DNA of 23,100 nt from Bacillota bacterium (GCA_023397905.1 JAEWSZ010000208.1:1-23100), one strand, 5' to 3'; shown: positions 1 through 8,530, numbered from the stretch's first letter. Notes: a model not told the origin generated them from the sequence alone. A program made the numbers and translations.

Positions 1-1
1 G

Positions 2-1228
2 CGCACCATAACAAAACTAAACGACGGCATGGCAAACAGCGCTCTGAGAGTGATGGGCCTGGCGTACAGAAAACTGGAATCGGGCGTTTACAACCCCGGA
101 AGCAGAAATATAGAAACGGATCTGGTATTTGTGGGTCTGATGGGGATGATCGACCCGCCCAGAAAGGAAGCGGTGGAAGCCGTACAGAAGTGCAAGCTGG
201 CTGGCATCAAGCCGGTAATGATAACGGGAGACCATAAGCTGACCGCCACAGCCATTGCAAAGGAGCTGAACATATACAGCGATGGGGATAATGTATTGAC
301 CGGAGCCGAGCTGGACAAAATGAACGATTCACAGCTGGCAAAGGTGGCTGAGTCGGTTTCCGTATATGCCAGGGTGTCGCCCAAGCACAAGCTGATGATT
401 GTCCGAGTGCTGAAGGAACTTGGGCACATTGTGGCCATGACGGGGGACGGAGTCAACGACGCCCCGGCCGTAAAGGAGGCCGACATAGGGGTTTCCATGG
501 GGATCACCGGCACCGACGTCACAAAAGAGGCGTCCGCAATGGTGCTTCTGGACGACAATTTCGCCACCATAGTTGCGGCTGTGGAAGAGGGCCGCGTCAT
601 TTACAACAATATCAGAAAATTTATCAGATATATGCTGGCCTGCAACCTGGGCGAAGTGCTTACAATGTTCCTGGGAATGGTGATGTGGCTGCCCATCCCG
701 CTGCTGCCTATACAGATACTGTGGGTGAATCTTGTCACGGATGGCCTTCCCGCCATTGCCCTGGGCCTTGACCCGCCGGAGAACGACATTATGATGAGGA
801 AACCCCGCGGGGCGAAGGACAGTATTTTCTCCAACGGACTCTTGAAGCTCATCGTAGCACGAGGCGTATTCATAGGTCTCAGCACCCTGGGGGTATTCGC
901 AAGCATCCTATATTTCGTGAATAACGTGGAACTGGCCCGCACGGGAGCATTTATGACATTGGTACTGACGCAGCTTATACATGTGTTTGAATGCAAATCC
1001 GAAACAAAAACAATTTTTGAAATACCGCTGTTCAATAACATACCGCTGGTAATGGCCGTACTATGCTCAGTGGTGATGATACTGGGAGTCGTATATGTTC
1101 CCGCATTGCAGGTGATTTTTGAAACGGTTCCCCTTGGGCTCAACGAATGGCTGCTGATAATGGGCTTTACACTGATGGGGCCCGTATTGTCAAGTTTGCT
1201 GGGCATCAACAGAAAAAAGTACAGGTGA
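2..1228 (+). CDS. Cation-transporting P-type ATPase (Ca2+ type, P2A), C-terminal part
   Basis: Partial gene: the frame is open to the left edge, so the true start lies outside; position 2 is the first complete codon. The visible ~408 residues hold the end of the nucleotide-binding/phosphorylation domain and the C-terminal membrane half. The hinge motif TGDGVNDAP is encoded at about 440-466, followed by VKEADIGVSMG. The membrane part contains the NLGEV (M4/M5 region) and NLVTDGLPAIALG (M6) segments, which carry the Asn/Thr/Asp ion ligands in the SERCA-like family. The C-terminal segment LTQLIHVFECKSE is typical of bacterial SERCA-like pumps. The phosphorylated DKTGT Asp is outside the window. 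By family it exports Ca2+ (possibly Mn2+) from the cytoplasm using ATP. No gene follows closely; 258 bp separate it from the kinase gene, so it is probably the end of its transcription unit. Confidence 0.93.
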   Translation, partial: RTITKLNDGMANSALRVMGLAYRKLESGVYNPGSRNIETDLVFVGLMGMIDPPRKEAVEAVQKCKLAGIKPVMITGDHKLTATAIAKELNIYSDGDNVLTGAELDKMNDSQLAKVAESVSVYARVSPKHKLMIVRVLKELGHIVAMTGDGVNDAPAVKEADIGVSMGITGTDVTKEASAMVLLDDNFATIVAAVEEGRVIYNNIRKFIRYMLACNLGEVLTMFLGMVMWLPIPLLPIQILWVNLVTDGLPAIALGLDPPENDIMMRKPRGAKDSIFSNGLLKLIVARGVFIGLSTLGVFASILYFVNNVELARTGAFMTLVLTQLIHVFECKSETKTIFEIPLFNNIPLVMAVLCSVVMILGVVYVPALQVIFETVPLGLNEWLLIMGFTLMGPVLSSLLGINRKKYR

Positions 1229-1298
1229 GAAGGATGAGAGGGGATACCTTACAATACCGGTAAACTGTAAATACATAAAAATGCAAAAAACGTAAAAA

Positions 1299-1329
1299 CA
1301 GGAATGGGTGCGATGAGCGTCCATTCCTG
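1299..1329 (+). terminator. Hairpin downstream of the P-type ATPase gene, possible terminator
   Basis: Perfect 9-bp stem CAGGAATGG (1299-1307) / CCATTCCTG (1321-1329) with a 13-nt loop. The 3' flank is catgtatttta, T-rich but not a clean T-run. A weaker outer pairing GTAAATACAT (1267-1276) with ATGTATTTTAC (1331-1341, one bulge) could extend it. The location between two separate units supports termination; the weak T-tract lowers confidence. Confidence 0.5.
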
Positions 1330-1359
1330 CATGTATTTTACACTAATGTATTGTATTTA

Positions 1360-1377
1360 CTGCAGACTGTGCTGCAG
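1360..1377. promoter_or_regulatory. Repeated CTGCAG element just upstream of the kinase promoter
   Basis: Two copies of the palindromic hexamer CTGCAG (1360-1365 and 1372-1377) are separated by 6 nt. Each is its own reverse complement, so together they are both a direct and an inverted repeat. They end 6 nt before the -35 hexamer at 1384. The placement suggests an activator or repressor site, perhaps for the neighbouring AraC-type regulator. This is inference only. Confidence 0.3.
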
Positions 1378-1383
1378 AACAGG

Positions 1384-1412
1384 TTTACTTTTCAATAAGT
1401 ATTTAATATAAT
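1384..1412 (+). promoter_or_regulatory. Predicted sigma-A-type promoter of the two-component operon
   Basis: TTTACT (1384-1389) and TATAAT (1407-1412) are separated by exactly 17 bp. The -10 is a perfect consensus match and the -35 matches 4 of 6. Predicted transcription start is near 1419, giving a leader of roughly 70 nt before the kinase ATG at 1487. Confidence 0.7.
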
Positions 1413-1486
1413 TTAATATTGTACTCAATCTGTTATTCGTAACTACGCCATTACGGGTGATTTCACGCCGGTCAGGAGGCTTGAGA

Positions 1487-3322
1487 ATGCAGGAACTAAC
1501 AGTAATCGGTAAAACTGGAATTTTTCATAAAGTCAAGCAGAAATTTTTAAATCTTTCAATCAGTGCAAAAATCATAGCGTATTACCTTGTGCTTCTGGTA
1601 GTATCCATAGGCATCAGCGGAATACTTTATCAGAGGGTTAACACGACCATTGTTTTAGGTCCCTTAAGCGATGTTTCCTTTCAGCTTCTTCACACCGTCA
1701 GCGCCAGTACCAATTCGCTGATCCAAAATGTAGCCGACTTTTCAAAACTAATAGTTTCAAACGATGAAATACAGGATTCGTTGCAGAACACTCAGACAAG
1801 CTACAGCTTCAAATACCAGCATCAGCTGGACGTGGCCGTGGACAGGCTTATAAAGGGAAGCGCCTACGCATCGGCCATATACCTGTTTGACCTGCGGGGA
1901 CACAGATACAACGGGGAAAAGGGGGCTTCCAGGACGCTTGCCATCAATAATATTGTGGAAGCCCCATGGTACAAGGAGGTCATGCAAAAGGAAGGCGGGT
2001 ATATCCTTTCGTATAACGCAGGGGGTATATTTACCCCTGTCGGATCACAGGAAAACTTTATTTCTCTCATAAGGGTCATAAATGATCTGCATACTCAAAA
2101 ACCCATAGGGATCCTTGTCATGAACATTCCGGAGAGCGTGCTGGAAAAATTCTGCTATGACCTTGCAAATAATCCAAATGCGGAAATTTTTCTCATGGAC
2201 AATCAGGACAATACCATAATAAATTCTGACAACCGGACGGATTTCGATATTGAAAAATTTGTAAAGGACAACGGCAACACCTACAAAAAATATACCATAT
2301 GGCAATCCCACCAGACCGAATATATGGTTTCCTATTTAAAGAATGAAGAAACAGGCTGGAGAGTAGCCAGCATCATACCCTTCAGGGAGCTTTCAAAGGA
2401 CATGGGCCTTCTGGGTATTGTCTCCTTTATATTGATTGCCGTAAACAGTCTGCTGCTGTTTTTCGGCTCCATACTGATTTCAAGGACCATCACCGTGCCC
2501 CTGAAGAAATTTTGCGAGGCCATGAAGGGAATTGAAAAGGGAGAATTTAAGAAAGTCAATATAAAAGCAGGCAAGGATGAGATAGGAAAGCTAAAGGATG
2601 GCTACAATACAATGGTGGAAGAAATTCAGAAGCTTATATACAGGATCGTGGAAGAGCAGAAAATGAAGAGGAAAACAGAGCTGGATGTGCTGCAGGCTCA
2701 GATAAAGCCGCACTTTTTATACAATACCTTTGACGCCATCAGCTCTCTTGCGCTGTCGGGAAAAAGCCAGGATGTCTACAATATAATGAAGTCTCTGGGC
2801 AATTATTACAGGACCAGCCTCAGCAAGGGCAGAGAGCTCATCACCATAGGGGAGGAAATTGAAGTTGTCAAAAACTATCTCCGGATACAGAAATACAGAT
2901 ATGATGAAATGTTTTCGGTGGAATATGATATCGATGAAAAAGTCAATGGGTACAAAATCCTGAAGCTGGTTTTACAGCCCTTTGTGGAAAATGCTTTGTA
3001 CCATGGCATCAGGCCAATGCAAAAAAGCGGGACAATATTTGTAAGCGCCAGATATCTTGACGGATATGTGGAATTGTCCATTGCCGATAACGGGGTGGGA
3101 ATGAGCGCGGAGGACGTGGAAAGGCTCACGTCCGGAAAGACGTCCAGGGATGACCGCAGCAGCTTTGGCATCTGGGGTACAATTGAGCGCCTGAAAATTT
3201 TATATGGTGAGGATGACATTGTTTCCATTTCGAGCCAGCCGGGTATAGGAACTAAAGTGACAATATGGAAACCTGCAAAACATGAACTTGACAATCAGAG
3301 CAGCGTAGAAGGGGTGAGTTGA
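1487..3322 (+). CDS. Sensor histidine kinase, YesM-like (HisKA_7TM-independent, His_kinase/HATPase type)
   Basis: 611-residue membrane sensor kinase that senses an extracellular signal and phosphorylates the response regulator encoded next. The ATG at 1487 is chosen because AGGAGG (1474-1479) lies 7 nt upstream; an in-frame upstream ATG at 1457 has no comparable site. Order of parts: TM1 about residues 27-49, an extracellular sensing region of ~255 residues (Cache-like by size and position), TM2 about 308-331, a HAMP linker (about 332-385), then the His_kinase domain with phospho-acceptor His409 in QIKPHFLYNTF. The ATPase domain shows the N-box FVENALYHG (Asn502) and the G1 box ADNGVGM (Asp534). 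Its stop (3320-3322) is one base before the regulator's ATG (3324), so the two are translationally linked. Such pairs usually control carbohydrate uptake operons, which fits the sugar ABC genes downstream. The specific ligand is unknown. Confidence 0.93.
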   Translation: MQELTVIGKTGIFHKVKQKFLNLSISAKIIAYYLVLLVVSIGISGILYQRVNTTIVLGPLSDVSFQLLHTVSASTNSLIQNVADFSKLIVSNDEIQDSLQNTQTSYSFKYQHQLDVAVDRLIKGSAYASAIYLFDLRGHRYNGEKGASRTLAINNIVEAPWYKEVMQKEGGYILSYNAGGIFTPVGSQENFISLIRVINDLHTQKPIGILVMNIPESVLEKFCYDLANNPNAEIFLMDNQDNTIINSDNRTDFDIEKFVKDNGNTYKKYTIWQSHQTEYMVSYLKNEETGWRVASIIPFRELSKDMGLLGIVSFILIAVNSLLLFFGSILISRTITVPLKKFCEAMKGIEKGEFKKVNIKAGKDEIGKLKDGYNTMVEEIQKLIYRIVEEQKMKRKTELDVLQAQIKPHFLYNTFDAISSLALSGKSQDVYNIMKSLGNYYRTSLSKGRELITIGEEIEVVKNYLRIQKYRYDEMFSVEYDIDEKVNGYKILKLVLQPFVENALYHGIRPMQKSGTIFVSARYLDGYVELSIADNGVGMSAEDVERLTSGKTSRDDRSSFGIWGTIERLKILYGEDDIVSISSQPGIGTKVTIWKPAKHELDNQSSVEGVS

Positions 3323-3323
3323 G

Positions 3324-4925
3324 ATGGCGGATGAAATGTTGAAGATAATGTTTGTTGAGGATGAGAAGCTTGTGCTGGATCTTCTCAAAGCATGCGTGAA
3401 CTGGAGGGAAATCGGGTTTGAAATCGTGGGTGAGAGTTCCAGCGCCGTGGCCGCTCTTGAAATGATCGACACGCTACAGCCCGATGTAATATTCACGGAT
3501 ATATGCATGCCTGTCATGGATGGGCTGGAATTCAGCAAAATAGTCAGTGAAAGGCATCCAAATATAAAAATTATTGTTTTAACGGGGCATGAAGAATTTG
3601 AATTTGCCAAGAAGGGAATCAAAGTGGGAATATCCGATTTCCTGCTGAAACCCATAAATGATGACGAGATAACCAGGGCTGCCGTTACTTTGAGGGAAAA
3701 GATACTCAAGGAAAAAACCTTTTCTCTCGGATATGAGAAGCTGAAAAAACAACTGGAACAAAACCTTCCATTTCTGAGGGAAAAATTGTTCAACGAGCTC
3801 ATACAGGGAGGCTTTGATCCGCTTTTGATAAGCGAGAGGCTTGCCTATTTCGGCATAAAGATCAATGAAGCGGGATACAGGGCTGCGGTTATCGAGGTGG
3901 AGGACATACTCCAGGAGGAGTTTAAGGACCAGGAGCACAAGCTCATAAATAAAATGCGGTGTCTTGACTACGTGCAGCGTTTTTTTGAAGAGGACACATA
4001 TGTAAATGTGTTTTATGACAACAGCCAGAGAGTTGTCATCCTGTGCAACGAGGATTCCATAGATCTGGGAGAATGCTGCGAAAATATAAAATCAATGCTT
4101 ATAAACAGATTGAAATGCTTTGTGAATATCGGAATAGGCGACAGGCGCAATTCCATTGAAAAAATATATCTTTCATACAGGGAAGCCTGCGACGCCATCA
4201 GTTATAAATTCGTAGTAGGAAAAAACCAGATAGTGAGCTTTTCGGACATATGGAACGTTTCGGGCGAAAAGACAGGTCTGGACAATGAGAGGCTGGAGCG
4301 TTTCGGATTCTACATGAAATCCGGCCTCAGTGAAAAGGCTATGGAAATTATAGACAGTGCCTTAAGCGAACCGGAAGCCCGGATAACCTCATTGGAGCAG
4401 GCACGGGTAATAGCCTGCAATCTTCTCTCGGTTATATTGAATATAATGATTGAATCGGGTATCGGTCAGAAGGACGTTTTTAAAGATAATTCCCAGCCCT
4501 TTGAGAATATATTTAAAATCGACACGCTGCCCGATATAAAAGAATTCCTTAAAAATGTCATTTCCATAGTGACCCAGTCCATAAACTCGCTGCAGGGCAA
4601 AAAAGCCAGAAAAATCCTGCAGGATGTAAAGGAACATATAGATAGCAATTATACGGATGCAAATCTTTCACTGTCCGAGGTATCTAAAAAATTTTATTTG
4701 AATTTGAGCTATTTGAGCCGGATATTTAAAGAAGAAACAGGGCAAACTTTTGTTGAGTATCTTATGAAACTCAGAATGGAAAAAGCAATCAAATTGCTGG
4801 GAGAGACCGACCTGATGGTTTACCAGATCGCTGAAAAAGTGGGCATAAACGATTCCCACTATTTCAGCATTTGCTTTAAAAAATATACGGGAGTATCTGC
4901 AAACGACTATAGAAAAGCAAAATAG
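3324..4925 (+). CDS. Two-component response regulator, AraC family (YesN-like)
   Basis: 533 residues. The N-terminal receiver domain (about 1-125) shows the acidic pair Glu12/Asp13, phospho-acceptor Asp59 in VIFTDICMPVMDG, Thr87 and Lys109 in FLLKP. A ~290-residue middle region has no motif I recognise. The C-terminal ~100 residues are an AraC-type double helix-turn-helix DNA-binding domain, seen in LSLSEVSKKFYLNLSYLSR and in VYQIAEKVGINDSHYFS followed by FKKYTGVSANDYRK. Phosphorylation by the upstream kinase should switch DNA binding. It is cotranscribed with that kinase (1-bp gap). It probably activates the sugar-binding protein gene that begins 127 bp downstream, because YesMN-like pairs commonly govern adjacent sugar importers. 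That target is inferred from position. Confidence 0.94.
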   Translation: MADEMLKIMFVEDEKLVLDLLKACVNWREIGFEIVGESSSAVAALEMIDTLQPDVIFTDICMPVMDGLEFSKIVSERHPNIKIIVLTGHEEFEFAKKGIKVGISDFLLKPINDDEITRAAVTLREKILKEKTFSLGYEKLKKQLEQNLPFLREKLFNELIQGGFDPLLISERLAYFGIKINEAGYRAAVIEVEDILQEEFKDQEHKLINKMRCLDYVQRFFEEDTYVNVFYDNSQRVVILCNEDSIDLGECCENIKSMLINRLKCFVNIGIGDRRNSIEKIYLSYREACDAISYKFVVGKNQIVSFSDIWNVSGEKTGLDNERLERFGFYMKSGLSEKAMEIIDSALSEPEARITSLEQARVIACNLLSVILNIMIESGIGQKDVFKDNSQPFENIFKIDTLPDIKEFLKNVISIVTQSINSLQGKKARKILQDVKEHIDSNYTDANLSLSEVSKKFYLNLSYLSRIFKEETGQTFVEYLMKLRMEKAIKLLGETDLMVYQIAEKVGINDSHYFSICFKKYTGVSANDYRKAK

Positions 4926-5038
4926 AGTAATAATTTTACCGGACAGAAAAAAATTTATACTTTTCAGCAAAACCAATGAATTTATATTATGACCGACTTG
5001 TTTTAATATTTAGTTGCAGGTAAAAATACAAATCGCTT

Positions 5039-5045
5039 AAGGAGG
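5039..5045 (+). promoter_or_regulatory. Strong ribosome-binding site of the sugar-binding protein gene
   Basis: AAGGAGG lies 7 nt before the ATG at 5053, a full match to the anti-Shine-Dalgarno sequence. It fits the high protein output needed for an extracellular binding protein. A possible promoter upstream (TTGTTT at 4998-5003, 17 bp, TAAAAA at 5021-5026) would leave almost no leader, so I do not call it as a feature. Confidence 0.7.
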
Positions 5046-5052
5046 AAATGTA

Positions 5053-6393
5053 ATGAAGAGATTGGCATTAAAAGTTATGAGCGCTGCGCTTGCAGCAGCT
5101 ATGGTAACCGGTCTCGCAGCATGTGGAAATAATTCCGAGTCACAGCCCGGTACATCTACCGGCAGTACTTCACAGCAAACAGGGCAGCCATCGGAAGTAA
5201 AGAACTCCACAGTCAGAGTATGGACTCTTTGGACTGATCCTACAAAGGATTCCAATGCTGCATATTTCTATAAGGTGTTAGAATCCGCAAAGACAGATTT
5301 GCCAAACATCAAGATCGAACATGATGCAACTGAAAATGAATCTTACAAGACGAAGCTGAAAACTGCTATAGCAGCAAATGAGGCACCTGATGTATTCTAC
5401 AGCTGGGGCGCAGGTTTCACAAAACCATTTGTAGACGCAGGCAAGGTTCTCCCGCTGGATGATTATCTCACATCATCGGGATCAGCCGATAAACTTCTTC
5501 CGGGTGCAGCAGATTATTTTAAATTTGACGGAAAGACATATGGTATTCCTTATTCACAGTGGGTTGCCGTATTGTTCTGCAACAAAGATTTATTTGAACA
5601 GAATGGGTTAAAAGTACCTACAACCTTTGATGAACTGCTCACAGCAGTTAAAGGTTTCAGGGCTAAGAATATCACTCCTATAACAGTCGGCGGTAAGGAC
5701 AGATGGCCGGCAATGTTCTTCCAGAATGTACTTGCACTCCGTATGGGCGGTGCTCAGCTGTGTAACGACGCATTGAGCGGTGCGGCATCCTTTGATCAGC
5801 CAGCATTTGTCCAATCGGCTGAAAAGTTAAAAGAGCTAGTTGATGCAAAGGCATTCAGCGACGGAGCTCTGGGATTGACCAACGATGAAGCGGCAGTTCC
5901 GTTTACGGAAGGTCAGATCCCTATGTACTACATGGGTAACTGGTTCGTAGGAAATATAGAGGGCAAGGACAGCAAGGTAGCAGGTAAGGTTCAGGCTGTG
6001 GCTTTCCCGACTGTTGCAGATGGCAAAGGCACTGCTGATGACTTCTTCGGAGGATCAATCGAAGGTTTCTGCGTAAGCGCAAAAGCTGCCGACCAGGATG
6101 CTTCCACCAAGACCGCAGGCTATCTGTCTCAGACAATGGCAAAACTTACGGCTCAGGACGGCGGACTTCCTACATGGAAGGTTGAAGGCGTAGATGAGTC
6201 AAAGATCAATCCTCTGGCAAAGCAGGTTAAGGATATGACCGCAAATGCAAAAGCATACATGGTTGCTTGGGATACCTTCTTCGAAGGCGCTGCTGCTGAA
6301 ACTCACAAGAACCTTGTTGCAGAAATATTTGCAGACAAGAGAACACCTGCGGATTTTGCAAAGGAAATGCAGAAGCTCAACGATAACAAATAA
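5053..6393 (+). CDS. Sugar ABC transporter substrate-binding lipoprotein (family 1)
   Basis: 446 residues. The N-terminus is a lipoprotein signal peptide: positive MKR, a hydrophobic Ala-rich core and lipobox LAAC with the lipidated Cys24, followed by a Ser/Thr/Gly/Gln-rich linker of about 25 residues. The mature part resembles extracellular solute-binding protein family 1 (MalE/MsmE-like), with VRVWTLWTDP near the N-terminus and IPMYYMGNWFVGN in the body. It should capture an oligosaccharide outside the membrane and hand it to the two permeases encoded next. It lies 127 bp after the response regulator gene and 271 bp before the first permease gene. The long gap with a hairpin suggests differential expression. 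The substrate cannot be told from sequence, and no glycoside hydrolase is nearby to hint at it. Confidence 0.92.
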   Translation: MKRLALKVMSAALAAAMVTGLAACGNNSESQPGTSTGSTSQQTGQPSEVKNSTVRVWTLWTDPTKDSNAAYFYKVLESAKTDLPNIKIEHDATENESYKTKLKTAIAANEAPDVFYSWGAGFTKPFVDAGKVLPLDDYLTSSGSADKLLPGAADYFKFDGKTYGIPYSQWVAVLFCNKDLFEQNGLKVPTTFDELLTAVKGFRAKNITPITVGGKDRWPAMFFQNVLALRMGGAQLCNDALSGAASFDQPAFVQSAEKLKELVDAKAFSDGALGLTNDEAAVPFTEGQIPMYYMGNWFVGNIEGKDSKVAGKVQAVAFPTVADGKGTADDFFGGSIEGFCVSAKAADQDASTKTAGYLSQTMAKLTAQDGGLPTWKVEGVDESKINPLAKQVKDMTANAKAYMVAWDTFFEGAAAETHKNLVAEIFADKRTPADFAKEMQKLNDNK

Positions 6394-6432
6394 TTATTAA
6401 ATCAATAGTATTATCATAGGTTGGGGAGTTTT

Positions 6433-6489
6433 CCAGGGTGTCTGCTCGGAAAGTCATGTTAGTTCGCTTTTTCTGAGCGGGCGCCCTGG
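6433..6489 (+). promoter_or_regulatory. Long stable hairpin between binding-protein and permease genes
   Basis: Arms 6433-6450 and 6472-6489 pair over 18 consecutive positions, 14 Watson-Crick and 4 G-U. Two more A-T pairs (6451/6471 and 6452/6470) extend it inward. The G-U pairs show that the structure is meant for RNA on the + strand; the DNA inverted repeat is imperfect. No T-run follows, so it is more likely an mRNA-stabilising or processing stem that keeps binding-protein mRNA in excess over permease mRNA than a full terminator. Confidence 0.7.
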
Positions 6490-6535
6490 TACTCTGTAAA
6501 CCCGATTTCCTATATTGCGGCCGGTTGAATTTTCT

Positions 6536-6560
6536 TATAACTGCCATGGCGTCAGTTATA
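6536..6560 (+). repeat. Short inverted repeat in the same intergenic gap
   Basis: TATAACTG (6536-6543) and CAGTTATA (6553-6560) form a perfect 8-bp inverted repeat with a 9-nt spacer. It could be a second RNA stem or a protein-binding site before the permease genes. No T-run follows directly and no convincing promoter overlaps it. Confidence 0.4.
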
Positions 6561-6664
6561 GTAATCAGTTTTATTATGTCCTTCGTTATTCTGCATAAAA
6601 TTTATCCTGCCCGATATAAACAGGGTTCACAGCACACTGCCGTTTGATAATTATGAGGTGGAAA

Positions 6665-7546
6665 ATGGATAGAGTACTAAGCAACAAAAAGGCTATATGC
6701 TTTTTTATTCTGCCTGCATTCATTATATTTGTAGCAATCATTATTTTTCCCATAATCATGTCCGGGTATTACAGTACTCTGAATTGGGACGGAATAGGGA
6801 AAAGCACATTCGCAGGAATCGAGAATTACACAAGATTATTTACCAGCAGTGAAGACGGCTTTGTCGAGTCAATAAAAAATTCTGTCATACTGGCATTTTT
6901 ATCAGTATTTGTTCAATTGCCCATAGCGTTGATATTGGCTCTGGTACTCTCCAACGGAGTAAAAGGAGAAAACTTTTACAGATCTGTTTATTTTATTCCT
7001 GTAATAGTGTCAACGGTGGTAATAGGCCAGCTGTGGATGAAGATTTACCACCCAAGCTACGGGTTGTTAAATACATTTTTAAGAAACGTGGGCCTGGACT
7101 CTCTTACCAGGGAATGGCTCGGAAGTACCGATACTGCACTGGGAGCCGTGTTCGTCCCGGTTGTGTGGCAATATATCGGATATCATATGCTTTTAATGTA
7201 TGCGGCCATAAAATCAATTTCTACTGATATCATAGAAGCTGCAAAAATAGATGGGGCCAATGCGGTACAGACGGCATTTAAAATAACCATACCACTTATA
7301 CTTCCTATATTGGAGGTCTGTGTAACATTTGCGGTGATAGGTTCCTTAAAGACCTTTGACCTTATTTACGTCCTCACGGGAGGCGGTCCCATACATGCGA
7401 CCGAGGTGCCGAGTACGCTTATGTTCAATACAATATTCCATAAATATATGTATGGCTACGGAAGCGCCATGGCCATATTTATAATAGCGGAATGTCTGGT
7501 GCTTACTGTAGTGATACAGAGGCTGTTCAGGCTTAATAAGGCGTAG
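6665..7546 (+). CDS. Sugar ABC transporter permease, MalF-type
   Basis: 293 residues with about six membrane segments, the first at AICFFILPAFIIFVAIIIFP. The cytoplasmic EAA loop that docks to the ATPase is clear at about residues 191-214: EAAKIDGANAVQTAFKITIP. The ATG at 6665 is chosen because GAGGTG (6655-6660) precedes it; in-frame TTG 6644 and ATG 6653 lack such a site. The protein forms the membrane channel as a heterodimer with the next gene product, taking sugar from the upstream lipoprotein. It is separated by 31 bp from the second permease gene. The length is typical for the family, and no N-terminal extension as in E. coli MalF is present. Confidence 0.93.
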   Translation: MDRVLSNKKAICFFILPAFIIFVAIIIFPIIMSGYYSTLNWDGIGKSTFAGIENYTRLFTSSEDGFVESIKNSVILAFLSVFVQLPIALILALVLSNGVKGENFYRSVYFIPVIVSTVVIGQLWMKIYHPSYGLLNTFLRNVGLDSLTREWLGSTDTALGAVFVPVVWQYIGYHMLLMYAAIKSISTDIIEAAKIDGANAVQTAFKITIPLILPILEVCVTFAVIGSLKTFDLIYVLTGGGPIHATEVPSTLMFNTIFHKYMYGYGSAMAIFIIAECLVLTVVIQRLFRLNKA

Positions 7547-7577
7547 AAAATATTGATAATGCAAATGAGGGACTAAT

Positions 7578-8429
7578 ATGGGAACAAATAAAAAAAGAAA
7601 ATTAAAGATTACTCCGGGCGGTATTCTTTTACAGATAATATTGATAATAATTGCTTTCATACAGTTGTATCCGTTTATCTGGCTGCTGCTGTTCTCCTTC
7701 AAGAGCAACGGTGAAATATTCGGCTCAAATGTAGTAGGGTTTCCGCACAAGCTGCTGTGGGAAAACTACCAGTCGGCCATTACAAGCGGAAAAGTGGGTA
7801 TATACTTTTTAAACAGTTTGCTGGTAACCGCCGTCACCATAATCATTTCATCGGTAGTTTCGGCAATGGCTTCCTATGCCATAACCAGAATGAAGTGGAA
7901 GCTGAGCGGGGTCACCCTCGTGCTGTTCCTGATGGGTCTTATGATTCCCATACACGCAGCGCTGCTGCCGCTCTTCCTGTTCTTTTCGAGAATAAAGCAG
8001 TTGAACTCCTACTGGAGTCTTATACTGCCGTACACAGGTTTTGCAATTCCCATGGCCATATATATTTTTTCGGGGTTCATGCGGGATATACCAAAGGAGA
8101 TGGAGGAGTCGGCGCTGCTGGACGGCTGCAGCATTTACAACAGCTTCTTCCGTATCATCCTTCCGCTGGTGAAGCCGGCTATGGCCACAGTGGCCATATT
8201 CACATTTCTGTCTGCATGGAATGAGCTGATGTTTGCGGTAACCTTTATAAGCAAATGGCAGTTCAGAACTCTGACGGTGGGTATCCAGCAGATGGTAGGA
8301 CAGTACACCACAAGCTGGGGTCCCATTGGTGCCGGGCTTGTAATAGCCACCATACCGACTCTTGTAATATACTGCCTGCTCAGCAGTCAGGTGCAGAAGA
8401 GCCTTATTTCAGGAGCGGTAAAGGGATAA
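7578..8429 (+). CDS. Sugar ABC transporter permease, MalG-type
   Basis: 283 residues, six predicted membrane segments. The EAA loop is seen near residues 174-195 as EMEESALLDGCSIYNSFFRI, and the C-terminus ISGAVKG is the usual ending of MalG-type permeases. The start ATG 7578 has GAGGG (7567-7571) 6 nt upstream. It partners with the preceding MalF-type permease. No ATP-binding gene follows; a strong hairpin and a terminator come next. By family precedent, such importers use a shared MsmK/MsiK-type ATPase encoded elsewhere. Confidence 0.93.
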   Translation: MGTNKKRKLKITPGGILLQIILIIIAFIQLYPFIWLLLFSFKSNGEIFGSNVVGFPHKLLWENYQSAITSGKVGIYFLNSLLVTAVTIIISSVVSAMASYAITRMKWKLSGVTLVLFLMGLMIPIHAALLPLFLFFSRIKQLNSYWSLILPYTGFAIPMAIYIFSGFMRDIPKEMEESALLDGCSIYNSFFRIILPLVKPAMATVAIFTFLSAWNELMFAVTFISKWQFRTLTVGIQQMVGQYTTSWGPIGAGLVIATIPTLVIYCLLSSQVQKSLISGAVKG

Positions 8430-8454
8430 TAAAATAATACTGGACATATTACCA

Positions 8455-8495
8455 AAGTCAATTACTATCGGTTTTCAGCCGATAGTAATTGACTT
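8455..8495. repeat. Perfect 17-bp hairpin after the sugar permease operon
   Basis: Arms 8455-8471 and 8479-8495 are exact reverse complements over 17 bp (AAGTCAATTACTATCGG and its complement) with a 7-nt loop TTTTCAG. It lies 25 bp after the permease stop. No T-run follows immediately, so it is probably an mRNA 3'-end protecting stem working with the terminator that starts two bases later. The perfect symmetry would also allow cruciform formation or protein binding. Confidence 0.75.
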
Positions 8496-8496
8496 A

Positions 8497-8530
8497 TAAG
8501 GCCTGGGCGCAGCTCATGGCCTTAATTTTT
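8497..8530 (+). terminator. Rho-independent terminator of the sugar importer operon
   Basis: TAAGGCC (8497-8503) pairs with GGCCTTA (8518-8524). The interior adds TGGGC/GCTCA (8504-8508 with 8512-8516, one G-U) around a GCA loop with one bulged T. It is followed by TTTTT at 8526-8530. The stem plus T-run after the last gene of the operon is a standard terminator. Confidence 0.7.

Noticed and set aside
88..1209. Long open frames on the minus strand opposite the P-type ATPase gene
   Set aside because: They mirror a strongly coding + strand gene with clear family motifs, have no ribosome-binding site and resemble no protein I know.
6433..6489. Reading the hairpin as a Rho-independent terminator
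   Set aside because: No T-run follows, and the permease genes downstream have no strong promoter of their own, so transcription must pass through.
7757..8224. 155-residue + strand frame inside the MalG-type permease gene
   Set aside because: It overlaps a clear permease with an EAA motif; the alternative frame is His/Gly/Ala-rich with no recognisable domain.
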